A stretch of 64,000 nt of DNA from Cyclobacteriaceae bacterium (GTDB taxonomy: Bacteria > Bacteroidota > Bacteroidia > Cytophagales > Cyclobacteriaceae): the NCBI GenBank assembly GCA_019638355.1, contig JAHBTY010000005.1:434001-498000 (forward strand). The letters are read 5' to 3'. Of the stretch, positions 35,163-50,100 are shown in pieces. The position numbers and the translations under genes are program-made. Position 1 is the first letter of the stretch; each line of letters begins with the position of its first letter. The notes under the pieces were generated by a model. It was given only the letters and a program-made list of their open reading frames with translations, was not told the origin of the DNA and did no database searches.

Positions 35163-38100
35163 TTATCTGATCATTGTTACATCACCAATTTGTGTAGATC
35201 GCTGGCCATCCGATAACCGGATAGTAAGCTTATACACATACACACCGGCTGGCAGTATTCTTCCATTTTTATCGTAACCATCCCAACCGATATTGGCACT
35301 GTTACTTTCAAAAATCAGATTACCCCAACGATCAAAAATTTGCATGTTAAATTCCTCGGCTCCTTTTACAATTGGCAAGAATACATCGTTGAATGTACCG
35401 TTGCCACCCGTTCCGCCTCCACCATTACCAGAACCCGGACCTGCCGGATTAGGTGTAAAGGCGTTTGGCACTTTTGTTACACCACCCTGTTTGGCAGTTA
35501 CTGGCCGTGTTAGAGTATCGGTACACAGCAAGCCACCGCCATGATCGTTAATTGCCACCAGGCGTACATTATAAACACCTTCTACACGATAAACATATTT
35601 AGGCTCTACCTGATCGGATGTACCACCATCGCCAAAATCCCAGGCATAGTCAGTAGCACCGGTACTAAAGTTAAAGGTAGTTAATTCTGTATCTGGTACG
35701 AACACCACGTTAGGCCTCAAATCAAACGATGCAACCGGATTATCAAAAATCTCAAATCCATCTTTCTGTAGGTTAGCAACCTGACCTGTTATTGAACTTC
35801 GGGTTGTAAGGAATATAGAATACACCCCCGGAGTTGTTATTCTGAAGATTGGCAACGGAGCGCTTGAAGTTGCCGACACCCGGCCGTTGCTGTCCACTAC
35901 TCGCCACTCCATTACATCACCTGTCGAGGTATTCTCGGTTACAGTTATTTCGGCTGGGAAACAGGCGCGTAGCGGATTAGCTTCAAACGCAGCCACCAGA
36001 GGCAACAACTGAACATTAATTGTTTTACTAAATGTGCTCTCGCAACCAAGTCCTGCCGTCTCCGCGGCAATATTCACTACACGCAAACTAATATCGCGCG
36101 GACCCGGTGTACTGTAATTAACCGAGAACGGACCTGCTCCATTGGCAGTGGCAGGTGTTGCATTTAAACCAAAATTCCACTCATACCGGAATTGAGTCGG
36201 ATCTACCGGTGTAGAAGTATTGGTAAAGGTTACCGTTGAGTTACCACCTATGAATGGCGGCACAGTACCTTCATCAAATCCGGCTACTATATTTCGGTAA
36301 ACGGTAATAGGCATTACCACATCGGCTGCAGGGCACAATCCATTATTGGCCTGATATACTACTTCGTAAATAATAGGATTAGTTGTTGACGTATTTACAA
36401 GGTTGTAATTAACCGTTGGTGTTGTTCTGATATCAATTTCGGTTGTAGTACCCTGCACTCGGTAGAACCACCGGTGCGAGGTTGCTCCAAAACTTTGATT
36501 AAAGAATTGCACGTTCGTACCACTACAGATTTCCGTTCTGTCTGAAAATGCATTTGTTATAATTGAAGGGAATATCGTAATGTTTTGCTGTTGCGTTTTA
36601 AAGCATCCGGGGAACGGAGCAGGCAGTTGAGTGCGCAATGTTACCTTATAAGTTATTGATGCGTTCGGATTTGGATTACTGAATGTATGTGTAATCGTAT
36701 GGTTGGGTATTGTTGTACCAGCCAGGAATACATCATCGGGCGAGCCGTCAAACCATTGCCATGTATATTCCGTACCAGCCACCTGATTAAACTGGAAGGT
36801 AGCTGTATAAGGTCCGCATGAAGATGCAGGCCCTACAATACTGAAGTTGGCATCGGTTTCGCCTACCGTTACCGTTACACTTTGACCTACCGGAGTAAAC
36901 GTACAACCCAGCGCATCGGTAATGGTTCCTATAGTATAAGTAGTAGTTACGTTTGGTGTAACCGGTATAACTCGGAAGTTACCGGCATTTACTACCGGAA
37001 TGTTAGTGGTTCCATCATTATACGTAAAGCTGAATGGCGCTTGTCCATCTAACTGCACAATCAGAAACTCCGTGCTACCGCGGCAAATGCTGGAATTAGT
37101 ATTAACAAACTGAGCTCCCATTTGTGGCGATACGGTAACGATAAGTATTTTCTGATCACCCACGCAGCTACCCGGACCGGTTGGTATTATCGTATAGGTA
37201 AGCGATGCCTGTGAACCGGTTGTGTTAGTGAGTACCTGGTTAATTGTACTTCCCGATCCTGTTAATGGAACACCCAATCCGCTTGGATCATCCACTGTCC
37301 AGGTGAAGGTAGTACCCGCTACATTGCTGACCAATGGTACATTCAAGGTATTACCATGGCAAACTTTTACCGGAGGTGGCAAGGTTAACACAGGTTTTGG
37401 ATTAACCACTACCGGTATAACAATTGGCGGACCGTCACAACCATTTACGCGTGGTGTTACGGTATAGGTTACGGTAGATGCCGCATTGTTATTGTTGAAC
37501 AAGGTTTGGAAGATGAGGTTTCCGGCACCGTTGCTGGCACCTGTTACGCCCGCAGGCGCGGATACCGTCCAAACGGCAACAGTATTTGCTACATCGGGTG
37601 TAAGCGTGATGTTAATAAATTCACCGCTACAAATATCGGGGTGCGCACTTGCCGTAATGGTGGGTAAAGGATTTACCGTTACGGTAACAACTACATTATC
37701 ACCCTGACATCCTAACCCACCGGATATTTGCGGACGGAAGGTATAGGTTACGGTTTGGGCTGTGATTGTTGGGTTATCCAATACATCGCTTAGTGTAGAA
37801 CCAGGTGTAAAAATTGTTCCCGTTGGAGACATGCCGGTTACACCTCCGGTGGCGTTGGCACTTAATAATTCGAATTGAATTGTACCGGCCGATGGTGCCG
37901 TTGTACTATTAAGCGTTATAGCTGTAGCCACTCCCTCACAGCGTGTTTGGACAAGCGGGGTAGCTGTCATTTTTGGTTTTGGTTCTACTGTAACCACTAC
38001 TTGCACGGCAGGCGGTAAACTTGAGCAACCACCTCCATTTTTTGCACCGTTGGCAACCGCTGTAATGGAGTACGTTACCGTAGCCGGTGCATCAGAATTA

Positions 38101-41100
38101 TTCACCAGCGCATCAGCTATTTTATAATTCTCCGGTAAGTTGCTGAGCGCAGGTACAAAACCACTAATTAGACCTCCCACGGAAGAAACAGCAGTATAGT
38201 TAAATGTAACAACCCCAGCGGTAGGATTAGTTGGTGAAATCAGATCAATGTCTGTGGTGCTATTGCTACAGATAAGCGGTGCGTTGTTAACAGGGGCGGC
38301 TATTACCTGTGGCTCAACTGTTAATACAACATTTCTTACCGGTCCAAGACACGTAGCACCCGATACAGCCTGAACTCCATAGGTTACAGTTAATGGATCG
38401 TTGGTAGGGTTGCGGAATTGGTCGGCTTGAATATCGTTAGCTGTAACTCCAGTGCGTGGCACAACTGCACTTCCTGCAGTACGGATTAATCCGGCCTGAA
38501 CGGTTATTGAAACTACATTGTATGAAGCAGCCGCCACACTCAACGGTGAAATCTCTGTGGCGAATACAATTCCACTGGCTTCATCAGAGCATACGGTTCT
38601 GTTGAGATTGTCTTCCACAGCAGGAGCAGGGTTAACTGTAAATACTATCGAGAAGTCGGCACCACGGCAGCCACCGGCAATTGGTACTACCGTATAGGTT
38701 ACCAGCAGCGGGCCATTGGTTGTATTGGTGAAGGTATCGTTTGCCAGAAAATCGGATTGTCCGCCCGGCAAATTGGCAGGATAGGTTCCCAAACCTGCAT
38801 TACTACCGCCCGCCACTAAAGCCGGAGCTTTTACAATATTCTTCAACTCAAAAGCGGTAATAGTTGCCGATCCGGCAGCAGGGCCTACCACTATTCCTGA
38901 TGGCACATCACTACATAAATTGGCGGTTCCCGGAGATAGTATGGGTTGAGGATTAATAGTAAGGTTGATTTGCTGAGGAAGCCCTTCGCAGTTGGAAGGA
39001 CTTATGCCCAACACTTGATAAATAACCACTACTGGTGCATTTGTTGTATTAGTATAGCGGTCTGCTCTGATTAGGTTAATATTACCAACTGTACCGGCTA
39101 CAACGTTTAACGGATCGGCTGTTATCGTTCCTGGTACGGTTACACTAACCAAACGGTAAGAGTTTGCAGCTACTGAAATTCCATTTGTACTCAAAATAAT
39201 GCCTGCATCTTCCCTGCTACAAACTGTATTGTCTAAACCAGGATTTATTACAGGTTCAGGATTTACGGTAAGCTCTACCACTTTAGCATCACCTACACAA
39301 CCATTTGTTCCGTGAGGTATAATAGTATATGTAACTTTTAATGGTATTGAGGTAACGTTAACAAAAGCATCGTTAATCAAAGCATTAGCAGCAAGTCCTA
39401 AACCAGTAGTAGGTGTACCCGTTAGGCCTGCATCGGCTACCGCGGTAACATCGTACGTAGATGCACCAATTGAAATACCATTCGTATTGAGCAGCGTGTT
39501 ATAGGGCGCTCGACTGCATACAATTGCATTCAATGAATTTGAAACAACCGGTTCAGGTTCAATCGGAACTGTAATGGTAAACGGATCGCCCACGCATGTA
39601 CCTGCTGTTGGCGTAACTACATAGGTGGCATTCAATACTACATTGGAGGTATTGGTTAAGGTACCACTTATATTACCTGTTCCTGATACCGGTGGTGCGG
39701 CCCCGGCAACAGTAAGTCCGGGTTGATAGGTTGCAGTCCATGTAAAAGTTGCTGTCACTCCATTGGTTATATCAGCTTGTGGATTAAAGTTAAATAATAC
39801 ATCCGAACAGGTTGCTACCTTGGTTGCATCAGCACCAACTGGTTTAGAACTAATGGTTACAGCATAGGTGAACGGTGTACCGGGACAATTGTGTGCGGAG
39901 CTAAATGGTGTAATGGTATAGGTTACTGTTACATCCAGACCTGTTGAGTTGGTATAGGAGTCAGTAATAGGTGCATTAGATGCAACCACCCTATCCGGTG
40001 CAGGAGGTACACCCACCGGGTTGGACGAAGCAACCGTATAAGTAAATACACTTGGCACTGCATTCCCCAGCGTATTGATGTTCTGGGTTTGAATGTTATA
40101 ATTCAAAGCCGTGCTACACACCGGATCTACCACATTCGCGCCTACTGGTTCAGGATGTACGGTAACCCGAAGCGTAAAGGGCGTACCCTCACAATCATTG
40201 GCCAGGCTAACCGGTGTTACTGTGTAGGTAATTTCAACATCGGCATTGGTGGTGTTGGTATAAACATCGGCAATTGGTGCGGGCGATGGTGTGTTCCGAT
40301 TTGGACCTGGTGCAACAGCCAATGCATTATTGGAAGATACTGTGTATCGGAATTTGGATGGTACACTGTTACCCGTTCCAACCGTATTAATCACATTCTG
40401 CAAGTCAAAGTTTACCGGATCATCGCTGCATCGTTGAATTGTGGTATTAGGTCCCAGTGGTTCCGGATGAATTGTAAAGACAACATCAAATGGAGTTCCT
40501 GTGCAATTACCAATTACACTAAACGGTGTTATGGTGTAGGTAATCAGAACATCGCTATTGGTTAAGTTTGTATATGCATCGTTTATCGGGGCAGCACTTG
40601 CTACGGCCCGGTCTCTGCCCACAGCAGGTACATTACCCGGATCGGATGAAACCACGGTATATGTAAACTGGCTATTAACTGAATTACCTAACAAGTTGAT
40701 GTTGCGCGTTTGAATGTTGTAGCTAATAGTTGCATCACTACATATAGCATCAGCATCGGCAACACCAATCGGCTGCGGACGTACGGTTACTGATACAGTA
40801 AACGGATTTCCTACACACCCATTCGCACTGGTTGGAACAACTGTGTAAACTACCACTTGATTGGCAGAAGTAGTATTGGTAAGTACATCAGAAATGGTTG
40901 CAGAATTGGTGGCTACCAGGGTCTCGCCCGATACGTTGGTATTATCAGCAGCCTGCCATTGAAAGGTTGTTCCGGCAACAAGGTTATTTCCACCAGAGCC
41001 GGTGTTGGCTACATTGGCAGGTAAACTGTAGTTAACATTAGCATTGCTGCAAATTATAGGAGATACATCGTTGAAACCACGTGGCTCAGGTCTGATTGTT

Positions 41101-44100
41101 ACCGTAACTGTAAATGGATCGCCCACACAGCCCGAGGCACTTGTTGGGGTAACCGTGTAAATAACAGTTTGATTAACATTGGTTACGTTATTCAACACAT
41201 CTGTTATTATGGTACCGGTTTGTGCTGAGGTACTTTCACCACCAACCGAGGCATTGGAAGTTGCCACCCAACTGTAGGTTGTGCCAGTAACTAAGTTATT
41301 ACCACCTGCTCCTACATTAGCAATATTTAAACTCAAATCGTAAGCAACTGCGTCATCGCTACAGATAACGGGTGTATTATCTGCGAAACCGCGTGGCTCT
41401 GGCCTAACCGTAACCGAAACCGTAAAAGGATCGCCCACGCAACCATTATTACTGGTTGGGGTAACGGTATAAACCACCACCTGATCTGCGTTGGTAATAT
41501 TATTTAAAACATCGTTGATAATAATGGAAGTACCAGGAGTTACATCCGATTCGCCAGTTACGTTGGCGTTTGAAGCGGCAATCCAACTATAGGTGGTACC
41601 TATTAATAAGTTGTTTCCACCTAAACCAGTATTAGCTACATTACCAGCAAGATCATAATTTACATTCGCATCGCTGCAAATTGTTTTAGCATCATTAAAA
41701 CCTCTCGGTTCCGGTCTAACTGTAACGGAAACCAGGAATGTGTTACCAACGCAACCATCGGCACTGGTTGGAGTTATTGTATAAACCACTACTTGATTAG
41801 TATTAGTAACGTTATTGAGTACATCCGTTATGATTCCACCAGCCTGGGCAGCAAGGCTTTCACCAGTTACATTCGGATTATCTGTAGCAATCCATGAATA
41901 GGTTGTACCCGTTACCAGATTATTTCCACCGGAGCCGGTATTCGCCACATTTGAATTTAAAACATACCCAACTCCCCCCGGTGCATCGCTACAAACTACC
42001 GGAGTTGCATCATTGAATCCACGAGGTTCCGGACGCACTGTTACAGAAACTGTGAAGGTATTGCCAACACAACCATTTGCACTGGTAGGAGTAATGGTAT
42101 AAACCACAACCTGATTACTATTTGTAACATTATTAATAACATCGGTTATAATCGCCCCTGTTCCACTACCCTCACCGGTAACAAATGCGTTGGAAGCTGC
42201 AACCCAACTGTAGGTAGTACCTGCAGTAAGTGCATTACCCCCGGCACCGGTGTTGGCGATGTTAGTTGCCAGGTCATAATTGAATGCTACATCGCTGCAA
42301 GCCACTGGCGATGCATCATTGAAGCCACGTGGTTCAGGCCGAACAGTAACGGATACCGTGAATGGATCGCCTATGCAACCATCGGCACTGGTTGGAGTAA
42401 TGGTATAAACCACAACCTGATCGGTATTGGTAACATTATTAACTATATCCGTAATAGTAGCAGTGGTACCTGCGATAATGGTTGTTTCGCCTGTTACGTT
42501 CGGGTTATCCGCTGCGATCCAACTGAAAGTAGTACCCGCTACCAGGTTATTTCCACCAGCCCCGGTATTGGCCACATTATTAATTAAATTGTAGTTAATA
42601 GCAACATCGCTACATACTATCGGTGTGATATCGTTGAAGCCGCGAGGTTCAGGCCGCACCGTAACGGATAACGTAAATGGATCGCCCACGCAAGCATTGG
42701 AACTGGTTGGTGTTATGGTGTAAACAACTACCTGATTTGAGTTGGTGATATTGTTCAATGCATCGGTTATCAATGAGCCACTTTGAGCAGTTGTGCTCTC
42801 GCCCGTAACATTCGGATTGCTGGCGGCAATCCAGCTATAGGTTGTGCCTGTAATCAGGTTATTTCCACCCAAACCAGTATTGCCGATATTTAGCATTAAA
42901 TCATAGGCTACTGTCGCATCACTGCAAATAGCTTTGGTATCATTATAACCACGTGGTTCCGGACGAACAGTAACTGAAATTGTAAATGGATTACCAATAC
43001 AACCAGTTGCACTGGTTGGTGTTACCGTATAGGTTACTACCTGATTTGAATTTGTGATGTTATTAAGCACATCGGTTATAACAGATCCGCTTTGTGGCAA
43101 GATACTTTCACCGCCTACATTGGCATTGGCTGCTGCAACCCAACTGTAGGTGGTACCTGTTACCAGATTATTACCCCCGTTACCTGTATCGGCAATATTG
43201 GCACTTAAATCATAATTAACAGACTGATCGCTACAAATTATCGGAGTATTATCATTATGCCCTTGTGGTTCCGGGCGAACTGTAACGGTTACTATAAACG
43301 GATCGCCCACGCAATTATTCGCACTGGTAGGTGTAACCGTGTAAACCACTTGTTGGTTAGTATTCGTAACATTCGTAATGGTATTATTAATAAAGTTTCC
43401 GGTTTGTGCGGATGTACTTTCACCCGTTACAAATGGATTATCGGTTGCAACCCAACTGTAAGTTGTTCCCACAACCAGACTATTTCCACCCAGACCTACA
43501 TTGGAAACATTGGCAACAAGATCATAATTAAGCGCAATATCGCTGCAAACAACCGGACTATTATCATCAAACCCGCGAGGCTCAGGTCTTACATTAACTG
43601 AAACTGTAAACGAGTTACCGACACAACCAGTCACACTGGTTGGTGTAATTGTATAAATTACAATTTGTGTAGCGTTTGTAATATTGGTTAACACATCATT
43701 AATCACACTTCCAATCTGCACAGTTGTGCTTTCCCCTGCCACATTTGTGTTACTGGTTGCAACCCAGCTATAGCTTGTACCACCAATCAGGTTATTACCA
43801 CCAGCACCGGTGTTAGCAACGTTCGCGCTCAGGTCATAATTTACATTGGCATCGCTGCAGATTACAGGTGTGGTATCGTTAAAACCACGTGGCTCAGGCT
43901 GAACTGTTACTGATACGGTAAATGGATTACCAACGCAACCGTTACTACTTGTAGGGGTAACCGTATAAACCACCGTTTGATTTGAATTGGTAACATTATT
44001 CAAAACATCAGTTATGGTAGCACCAGTTTGTGGCAGCAAACTTTCACCACTTACATTCGTATTGCTGGCGGCAATCCAACTGTAAGTTGTGCCGGTTGTT

Positions 44101-47100
44101 AAGTTATTGCCACCTGCACCTGTGTTTGCAATATTGGCAGCAAGCCCGTAGCCTACTGCATCATCGCTACAAATGGTAGCTACATCATTAAATCCGCGCG
44201 GTTCAGGCCGAATGGTTACAGATACTGTGAATGGATCGCCCACACAACCATCACCACTGGTAGGTGTAACTGTATAATCAACAACCTGATTAACAGTTGT
44301 AACATTGTTTACTACGTCCGAAATAGTGCCGCCCGATTGTGCTGTCAGGCTTTCGCCCGTAACATTTACATTATCCGTAGCAACCCAGCTGTAGGTTGTG
44401 CCGATAGCCAGGTTATTACCGCCCAATCCGGTATTGGAAATATTGGAAGCCAGCACATAATTTATTGCAGCATCACTGCATACCACCGGGCTTGAATCGT
44501 TATAACCTCGGGGTTCCGGACGAACCGTCACAGATACGGTAAACGGATCGCCCACACAACCATTGGAACTGGTAGGAGTTACCGTATATACTACTACCTG
44601 ATTGGCATTGGTGATATTGGTAAGTAAATCATTAATGATAGTGCCTGTTTGTGCACTGGTGCTCTCACCTGCAACTGTTGCGTTGGCCGCAGCTATCCAA
44701 CTGTAGGTGGTACCGGCAACCAGGTTGTTACCACCCAAACCTACATTTGCAATGTTGGTACTTAAATCGTACGTCAATGGAACATCACTACATGTAACCG
44801 GAGTTGCATCATTGTAGCCTTTAGGCTCCGGTCGTACTGTTACTGACACAACAAAAGGATTACCTACACACCCATTTGAACTGGTGGGTGTAACCGTATA
44901 AACAACAACCTGATTGGAATTAGTTATATTGTTTAAAACATCGGTTATAGTTGCCCCCGCCTGTGCAGTAGTACTTTCACCTGCAACACTTGCATTGGGT
45001 GCAGCCAACCAGCTATACGTAGTTCCAACCGTTAGATTATTTCCTCCTGCACCAGTGTTGGCTATGTTGGCACTTAACGAGTAATTCACAGCAGCATCAC
45101 TGCAAATCAATGGAGTGGTGTCGTCAAAACCTCGTGGTTCCGGACGAACAGTTACGGATACCGTAAACGGATCTCCAGCACAACCGTTAGAACTTGTTGG
45201 TGTAACAGTATATACAACTACCTGATTGGTGTTGGTTACATTGTTCAATACATCAGTTATGGTTGATGTGTTGCCACTTCCCTCACCAGTAACATCGGGG
45301 TTCGGTGTTGCAGCCCACGTGTAGGTAGTACCACTGATTAAACCATTTCCGCCAAGGCCTGTATTCAGAATGTTAGCTTCGAGGTTATAGTTTACAACAG
45401 CATCGCTGCAAATGAGCGGTGTTGCATCGTTATGACCACGAGGCTCTGGTCTTACCGTTACAGAAACAGTAAATGGGAGGCCCACACAACCATTTTGACT
45501 GGTAGGAGTAACCGTATAAACAACAACTTGATTTGAATTGGTAATGTTGTTTAGTGCATCAGTGATTGTAGCACTTGTTTGTGGTGTTACGCTTTCTCCG
45601 CCCACATTGGTATTGGAAGCAGCTACCCAACTATAGGTTGTTCCTGTAACTAAATTGTTACCACCTGAGCCCGTATTTCCGATATTGGCTGCCAGGTTGT
45701 AATTAACGGTGGCATCGCTGCAAATAACCGGAGTATTGTCATTAAACCCGCGCGGCTCAGGCCTTACGGTTACGTTAATTACAAAAGGAGCACCAACACA
45801 ACCTGCACTGCTGGTTGGTGTGGCGGTGTATTGTACTATCTGGTCGGCATTGGTAATGTTTGTAATCACATCAGTTATAACCTTACCCGACTGTGGGGTG
45901 GTGCTTTCTCCGGTTACAAATGCGTTGGAGGTTGCCACCCAGCTATACGTATTACCGGTTATTAAATTATTACCACCAGCCGCTGTATTTGCAATATTTG
46001 CCTCCAAATCATACCCCACAACCAGGCCACTGCATACAATAGGTGTATTATCCGCATGCCCTACAGGTTGAGGATTAACTGTAATAACAATAGTTTCTGC
46101 AGCACCAATACAACTGGCCCCACTCGTTGGTGTAATTACATAACTAACTGATATAGGCGAATTGGTTAGGTTGGTTAACACATCATTAATGTGCAACGTA
46201 CCAGCAACCCCCATTGGTATATTTACTCCACCAGTAGCCGGACCCGCTCCATCAGGATCGGGCCAATTGAATAATGTTCCGGCTGGTAGATTAGCAGGAG
46301 TTAATAGAATTTCTTTTGCAACCGGTGATCCACTGCAAATTGTTTTAGTCTGGTTAGGTTGAATAACCGGTTGAGGATTTACGGTTACCGTGAAATTTTG
46401 CGGTGTGCCTGGGCAGTTATTTGGACCTGGTCCAATAGGAGTAATACGATATGTTACAGTTGCATTTACTCCGGAGGTATTAAACAGGGTTTGAGCAATG
46501 GTGGTAACACCGTTAGCAAGATCACCTAAAATAGCACCCGTTACCGAACCTGTTACATTTATAACCTCCCAATTATAGGTTGTGCTAGCTATGTTGGAAG
46601 TAAGCGTATGAGCAACCGCCATATTGGTTCCGCTGCATACCGTTCGGGACGCTGCAGATGTAATCGTTGGTCTGTTAACCACAGTTACCGGAAAAGGTGC
46701 AGCAGCCGGTGAAGTACAACCTGTCCCACTGGCATGAGTTACCGTTACATTGCCGCTGAATGTACTCATCTGTACGGTAATAGAGCTTGCTGTAACCGGA
46801 AGCGAGGTAATAGTTGCACCGGCCGGAAGCGACCAACTGTATGTACCTGCAACCGGATTACTTACACTAAACACAACACCATTTTCATTGGAGCATACCG
46901 AACTTGGCCCGGTAATGATTGGTTGTGGTGGCGAACCTTCTACAATAATGCGTGTATTGATTGTGTTACCATCGCATAGCGCAGTTCCTAATGTTTCTTT
47001 TACAGAAATGGGAACACCGGTAGGATAAATTGTTCCACCTCCCGGAATTGGATTAGGAAAACGAAGAATAATGAAGAAGCCTGTAGTGCCTGATAATAAC

Positions 47101-50100
47101 TCAAATTCACCGGCATACGATGGCGGTGGAACAGTCCATGTATAGGTTGATCCTGGGTTTAACCCTGGATCAATTTGCAAGAGAACAAGGTTGCTGCTGG
47201 CACAGACTGTATAAGTAGCGCCTAACACCTGTCCAATACCATCTGAAATCTGATTGTTATTAGGACGCGCCTGGTAATCCAATGCAAGCGTTGCAGCTCT
47301 AAAACATCCAGGGGTTGCTGGGGTAGTATCTATAACTTTTGCATGAAGCGTTACATCAGCATTAACCGTGTAGTTTTGTTCGGCACCAATTGCCGCGCCT
47401 GGTGGAATTAAGAAGGCCGCACCCAGGCTGGCATCGGTGTACCATTCTACATCTCTGTTGGCGGCACCACCTGTTATCGCATTCTCAAAAGTTTGCAGAT
47501 TCAAACCTGTGCGCTGATTTGATCCCGGAGGAAAATCTTCACATATCTGAACAGATTGGTTATTTACTACTGGTAGCGTTCTTACCGTGAATGTTACAGT
47601 ACCGTCATTAATACAGCCGGTAACAGTGTTGCGAACGCGTGTAAACCGAACCATACCATTTGTTACTGTAATAGGAGCAACAATTTGGTTTGCATTTGCC
47701 ATCCGATCTGCCGCTGTAGGATAATACGCTACTACCGTATTAGGTGGTGTACCACCCATAACCGATGCATCGAATGTGGTTAGGTTAACATTGGCTGTTG
47801 AAGCCCCACCAAATACATCCTCGCATAAGATAGGTGTTAAATTAGTTACAATAGGGCGAGGATTAACTGTAATAACAACATCATCAGTTGAAGGCGCACA
47901 AACACCTAAGGCGCTGTTTGCCCGCCACATCAATGTTGTAACAATAGGCGCCCCACCATCTACATCGCGAGGTAATCCGGTTACAGTGGAAGTTGGGCTT
48001 GTGGGGTTTGTAATTACAATTGTACCTACAGGGCCAACTACTGACCATATTCCATTACCACCGTTATTGACAGCTGTTGCCGCTAATGTAGTATTGGTGG
48101 CACACAACTGCTGATCGGGCCCGGCAGCAGCCGGTGCAGGAATTAAATCTCGGGTATGGGTTACCGCCAACGAACCAGCGCTTAAACAATTGGTTGGGGC
48201 CACATCCGACCGCGTAAAAGCATGGTAAGTAGCGGTTGCATTACTGGTTGGCGTAAATGTATTTCCTCTTGTTCCACTGGTAGTACCAACTGCGGCAGTA
48301 AATGTTGGTGCCGCAGTGGAAGACCAAACAATGGTGAAACCAACTGCGGGGGCAGTTACACTAATAGGCGCACCGGTAGCATCGGTGCTACAGGCAATAT
48401 TAGTAACAGGCCCGGTTGGCGCAGCGGGTCTGGGATTAATTATTAAAATAGGACCGTTGATAGGTACTGCCCCTGCGCAAAGCGTAGTGGTGTTTTGAAT
48501 GGCCGTAATCACTACCTGATAACCTTGCGGATCGGCAGGTACCGCTCCGAATTGTGCGTAGGTGGGTGCTAGGTTAATTATACCGGCTGCATTGGAACTG
48601 CCAGCAAAATTAATTGAGCCAGCAAGAAAGGTATTTGTACTTACCCTTCGAAGACGATAAGTAATTGCATAATTGGCAATAACATTTGGCGCTAAATCCA
48701 ATATAGCATCTGGCGGATTGGTTGCTCCTCCATCATCACAAACAGGCGCTTGAGCGGTAAATGAATCTACTGTTGGTGGCGGTGTAGCCTGAACTGTAAC
48801 AACCGCACTACCGGTTATATTGGGGCTTGGAGCCGTTACAGTACAGTTGGGAGTATTACTATCGGTTATAGAAACGATGGCATACGTACCTGCACCTGGA
48901 TTAGTAATTGTAAAGGGTGAGGTAGTGTTGCTAACGATGGGTTGATTGACACCGTTAATTGAGTAAACCAAATCCCATGGTCCATTTCCTGTGAATGTAA
49001 ACTCAACATCCGGTGCAGGTGTTCCGCTACAAATAGACCCCCCCCCTGAAACCGAAGCCGTTGGGAGGGCATGGATTGTTACAACAGTCGGATCTGACAA
49101 TGGACTGGTACAGTTTGTAGGAGCAATACCTCTTGCCTCAACTGTATAAGAACCGCTTGATGCAACCGTATTAACAACAATCGTAGCAGTTGTTGTACCC
49201 GTAAACACACCATTCCTATACCATCTGTAAGAGGCCGCCAAGCCACCAACATTACTAGCAGTCAGGGTTACTGTGCCTCCATCACAAAAAGTTGTAGGTC
49301 CGGAAGCAGAGATAGTTGGTTGAGGTGGTATTGGATTAACAATTACCGTAGCAGTCGGGCTAAATACTGCAGCGCAAGTTCCATTTTGAACTACCGCTCT
49401 AAATCGGTAAGTAGTTTGTACACCACCCACTAACGGCACTGATGGATTAATTGGATTGGCAACACCCAATGTACCATCAGCAACAAAAGCACCCGCATTT
49501 ACTGCTCGTTCCCAGCTTTGAATTGTGCCTCGTAAACCGGATACAGAAATATTTGAAACCGGACTACCATCACAAATAGTTTGTGATACCGGGCTTATTG
49601 TAGTGGCCTGAGATGTACCAAAAACCGTTACGTTCAATTGTCTATTAGGACTTTGACAATTAGACCCTGTATAGTCATTTGTGGTATATCTTAAACTAGT
49701 TTGCAATTGTCTCACATACGATGGATTTGGCTGGGTTCCATTATTAAAATCCACCGTTATATTAGTTCCCGAAGTTGCATCCAGGTTTACCCCGGTGGGG
49801 TTATCAACACCCCATAAATAGCTTGTGGCCCCGCCAAAGGTTTGAGTTGGTGCCGGACTAGGAGTGATTGAATAGGGAACATCGTTAGTACCATTACAAA
49901 CCTGATTGGCACCTGATATTGGATTAAAAAGGGTTGTTGTTAGTTGATTCCTGACTGTAATCCTGACTCGAACGGGAACACTTTCACAATTAATTCCCCC
50001 TGATGGACCGATATAACTAGACCAAACAAAATAATCATTTGGCGTAGTGCTATTGGGTACAACCCCTCCCGTTGTAGCAGTAAGATTTGCCTGGCCGGCA

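Noticed and set aside
40089..40565. 158-codon frame on the plus strand inside the adhesin gene
   Set aside because: It lies antisense to a well-supported giant gene, and its Cys/Arg-rich composition is that of a shadow frame produced by repetitive coding sequence. Several similar frames exist along the same gene.
40764..46064. CRISPR array or satellite DNA
   Set aside because: The 312-bp repeats have no unique spacers, keep a continuous reading frame and encode a protein domain with conserved cysteines, so they are coding repeats of an adhesin.
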